Assembly (NCBI GenBank): GCA_964457585.1
Contig: CAYWFU010000108.1
Location: 1-7,269 of the forward strand
Length of the DNA stretch: 7,269 nucleotides
From: CAYWFU01 sp964457585
GTDB lineage: Bacteria > JACRDZ01
Reading direction: 5' to 3'
Under the pieces are notes generated by a model that saw nothing but the letters and a program-made list of their open reading frames with translations, was not told the origin of the DNA and did not search any database. The position numbers and the translations under genes are program-made. Within the stretch, counting starts at the first letter, position 1, and each line of letters starts with the position of its first letter. Shown here piece by piece: positions 5,718 through 7,269 of the stretch.

Positions 5718-7181
5718 TTATCTATTTATTTCATCCGGAATAATAAACCTTTCATCTAATTTCTGTATAATATGATAACCCTGTGGAGTTTTTACAATTG
5801 GACTAAATTCACCTAAAGGTAATTTTATTATTGTTGTTTCAAAATTAAAGTCAAATTTCCCCAGCTTAATATAGCCTAAATCACCGCCGGTATCTTTTGT
5901 ATTATTATCAATTGATTTTTTTCTGACTAATAATGAAAAATTAGCACCGCTTTCTATTTGATTTTTTATTTCTTTTGCTTCTTCTTCATTGCTGGTTACT
6001 ATATGGCGGACATGGAATTCAACTGTTTTTGAAACCTCTTTATCCATTGGATCATATAAAAACAAAATTTTGAATTCTTCTTTTGCATCAATTAGCCATC
6101 CGCGTTTTAAATAAATTTTCGCAAGTCCCTTATGTGCAGTTTTATTTTTAGCATCAAGTTTTACAACTTTTGTATATTCATCAAGCGACTCATTATATTT
6201 TTTTTGCTCAAAATATATATTTGCAAGGTTAAGTCTTGTTTCTATATTATCTGGATTTAAATCAACTGCTTTTTTAAATTCCGATACAGCTAAAACTATT
6301 TCATTACTTATATAATATGCAAAACCTAAAGCTGTATGTATCTCTATATTTTTAGGATCCAGGACTAATGCTTTGCGAAAAGGTTTGATCGATTTATTTA
6401 CATCTCCTAAAATATAATATGCCATTCCAAGATAATATAGCGCTTGTGCATTATTGGTATCAAGGTCAACTACTTTTTGAAATGCATCAACTGCTTCTTT
6501 AATATTGGCTAATTCATAATTGCACATACCAAGATAAAAAAAATTTTCAGAATTATTCGGCATTATTTGCGTTAACCGTAAAAAATATTCTTGCGCTTCT
6601 TTGAAATTTTTATTCTGATAATGGATAGTTCCTAATTTTTGAAAAGCTTCGATATTGTTTGAATCTAAACTTATAACTTTTTTGTATTTTTCAATTGCTT
6701 CTGATATTTTTCCTTGCTGAAAATAACAATTAGCAAGCATAAAATGTGCTTTTGAAAAATCTGATTTAATATCAATAACTTTTTGAAATTCTCCAATTGC
6801 TTCATCCAGATTTTTTTGAGTAAAATATATACACCCTAATAAAAATCGGGCATCAAAATGTTCAGGACTTGACTCTAGTACTTTAAGGAAATTTTTTTTT
6901 GCTTCTTCAATCTGCCCCTGTTTTAAAAATTTATTTCCTTGAGACATAAGGGCGCCAACATTTTCCCCTTTTGCTGGAATTATATAAAAAATCACTAAAA
7001 TTATTATTAATTTAATGCAGTACCCTATGGCAGAGACCACAGGGTATCTTCTCTCTCTGATTGGAATATTTATTTTTTTAGATTGTGCCAATTCAGCCTG
7101 TAGAGACGCAAAATTTTGCGTCTCTACCAGAGGGTATTCTTGGTACTTCCAGATAATTCTGCTTTTTTTTACAAAATACAT
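5718..7181 (-). CDS. TPR-repeat protein with C-terminal parvulin (PpiC) domain
   Basis: An envelope protein of 487 residues. The export segment IKLIIILVIFYIIPA (56-70) is followed by about nine TPR units of 34 residues (74-379), with typical G-Y, A-x-x-x-F and P/N positions such as DEAIGEFQKVIDI (126-138). A parvulin peptidyl-prolyl isomerase domain follows (about 387-476): H393 in VRHIV, GGDLGYIKLGKF (432-443), GEFSPIVKTPQGYHII (457-472) with H470. The conserved parvulin histidines are kept, so prolyl isomerase or chaperone activity on exported proteins is likely. Residues 16-54 are encoded by a MITE-like element, so the native N-terminus has been altered and signal-peptide function is uncertain. 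The ATG at 7181 is preferred because of AAGGAT 5 nt upstream. The internal ATG at 6947 has no good ribosome site and would lose the export segment. It precedes the LOG-family gene by 40 bp. Confidence 0.88.
   Translation of the reverse strand: MYFVKKSRIIWKYQEYPLVETQNFASLQAELAQSKKINIPIRERRYPVVSAIGYCIKLIIILVIFYIIPAKGENVGALMSQGNKFLKQGQIEEAKKNFLKVLESSPEHFDARFLLGCIYFTQKNLDEAIGEFQKVIDIKSDFSKAHFMLANCYFQQGKISEAIEKYKKVISLDSNNIEAFQKLGTIHYQNKNFKEAQEYFLRLTQIMPNNSENFFYLGMCNYELANIKEAVDAFQKVVDLDTNNAQALYYLGMAYYILGDVNKSIKPFRKALVLDPKNIEIHTALGFAYYISNEIVLAVSEFKKAVDLNPDNIETRLNLANIYFEQKKYNESLDEYTKVVKLDAKNKTAHKGLAKIYLKRGWLIDAKEEFKILFLYDPMDKEVSKTVEFHVRHIVTSNEEEAKEIKNQIESGANFSLLVRKKSIDNNTKDTGGDLGYIKLGKFDFNFETTIIKLPLGEFSPIVKTPQGYHIIQKLDERFIIPDEINR
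7021..7136. mobile_element. MITE-like element inserted in the TPR-parvulin N-terminus
   Basis: The terminal inverted repeats are TACCCTATGGCAGAGAC (7021-7037) and, read from the other side, TACCCTCTGGTAGAGAC (7120-7136), matching at 15 of 17 positions. Both ends carry TA, as expected for a TA target duplication of the IS630/Tc1-mariner type. The left end also folds on itself (7021-7030 with 7037-7046, 9 of 10 pairs), and the right end abuts a 28-bp perfect palindrome. No transposase is encoded. Removing the element with one TA deletes 114 bp (38 codons) and leaves the host reading frame intact. An alternative boundary uses GTAC at 7020-7023 and 7143-7146, which would delete 123 bp (41 codons), also in frame. 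Confidence 0.65.
7100..7127. repeat. 28-bp perfect palindrome
   Basis: GTAGAGACGCAAAA (7100-7113) is followed directly by its exact reverse complement (7114-7127). Palindromes with GTAGAGACGC ends are, from general knowledge, common dispersed repeats in several environmental bacterial groups including cyanobacteria. Here it forms the inner part of the MITE-like element's right end and is translated as part of the TPR-parvulin N-terminus. Confidence 0.9.
7133..7156. repeat. Dispersed 24-nt repeat, copy B
   Basis: Matches copy A at 3130-3153 at 21 of 24 positions in the same orientation. It overlaps the last four bases of the MITE-like element and extends into the first codons of the TPR-parvulin gene, where it encodes residues 9-16 (I-I-W-K-Y-Q-E-Y) on the minus strand. 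Confidence 0.6.
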
Positions 7182-7186
7182 TGGAT

Positions 7187-7198
7187 ATCCTTATCCTT
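7187..7198 (-). promoter_or_regulatory. Tandem ribosome binding site deciding the TPR-parvulin start
   Basis: On the minus strand AAGGAT occurs twice in a row (7198-7193 and 7192-7187), the nearer copy 5 nt before the ATG at 7181. This favours 7181 as the translated start even though the next 50 codons include repeat-derived sequence. Confidence 0.6.
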
Positions 7199-7234
7199 AA
7201 ATGAAGAACCCTGCGACCAATGGCATTGACACTA

Positions 7235-7262
7235 AATATATTATTAAATTGAGCATTGACAA
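7235..7262 (-). promoter_or_regulatory. Possible promoter of the TPR-parvulin gene
   Basis: On the minus strand TTGTCA (7257-7262) is followed after 16 nt by TATATT (7235-7240), which would start transcription near 7228 and leave a leader of about 47 nt. The -35 overlaps a 14-bp-period direct repeat at the window edge. Both hexamers are imperfect, so this is a weak call. Confidence 0.3.
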
Positions 7263-7269
7263 TTGAGCA
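7247..7269. repeat. Direct repeat with 14-bp period at the window edge
   Basis: AATTGAGCA occurs at 7247-7255 and again at 7261-7269, separated by TTGAC. The related octamer GCATTGAC occurs at 7223-7230 and 7253-7260. The array may continue beyond the window. Confidence 0.5.

Noticed and set aside
7015..7200. Plus-strand 61-codon ORF as a real gene
   Set aside because: It runs through inverted repeats and antisense to a well-supported gene start, with no recognised protein family.
7201..7266. A 21-codon plus-strand ORF starting MKNPATNGID
   Set aside because: No Shine-Dalgarno site, no recognisable family, and it lies over the likely promoter region and direct repeats of the opposite-strand gene.

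Overview
The window is strongly AT-rich (roughly 30% G+C by eye). It carries five complete protein-coding genes, short intergenic gaps and several small palindromic repeats. A lipoprotein signal, a secreted TPR/parvulin protein and a bacterial-type Na/Pi transporter point to a bacterium, probably a diderm. The proteins look like those of uncultured low-GC lineages, but nothing here fixes the taxon. Consensus-like sigma-70 promoters and good Shine-Dalgarno sites are present.

Layout, left to right. Positions 1-223 are non-coding and hold two strong minus-strand promoters firing out of the window. A Na+/phosphate-type symporter with a C-terminal PhoU-like domain (224-1927, minus) lies 74 bp downstream of a beta-helix lipoprotein gene (2002-2943, minus), so the two may be co-transcribed. 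A 234-bp divergent intergenic region (2944-3177) follows. It holds a 15-bp perfect inverted repeat, a full-consensus plus-strand promoter and one copy of a 24-nt dispersed repeat. That promoter drives a 558-residue secreted protein (3178-4854, plus) with two FlgT-C-like beta modules, a TPR-like helical middle and a thioredoxin-like C-terminus that lacks the CxxC pair. Its 3' end overlaps, tail to tail, a LOG/TIGR00730-family gene (4832-5677, minus). That gene follows a TPR plus parvulin (PpiC) fusion gene (5718-7181, minus) after 40 bp, probably in one operon.

The most unusual structure is at the right end. A 116-bp MITE-like element (7021-7136) with 17-bp imperfect terminal inverted repeats and TA ends sits inside the N-terminal coding part of the TPR-parvulin gene. 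It keeps the frame and adds about 38 codons ahead of the hydrophobic export segment. The DNA beside it matches, at 21 of 24 positions, a segment in the leader of the thioredoxin-like gene.

I see no CRISPR array, tRNA, rRNA, toxin-antitoxin pair, phage gene or defence cluster. The genes look like envelope and housekeeping functions rather than one dedicated new system. The points worth following are the repeat biology and the odd thioredoxin-like fusion.
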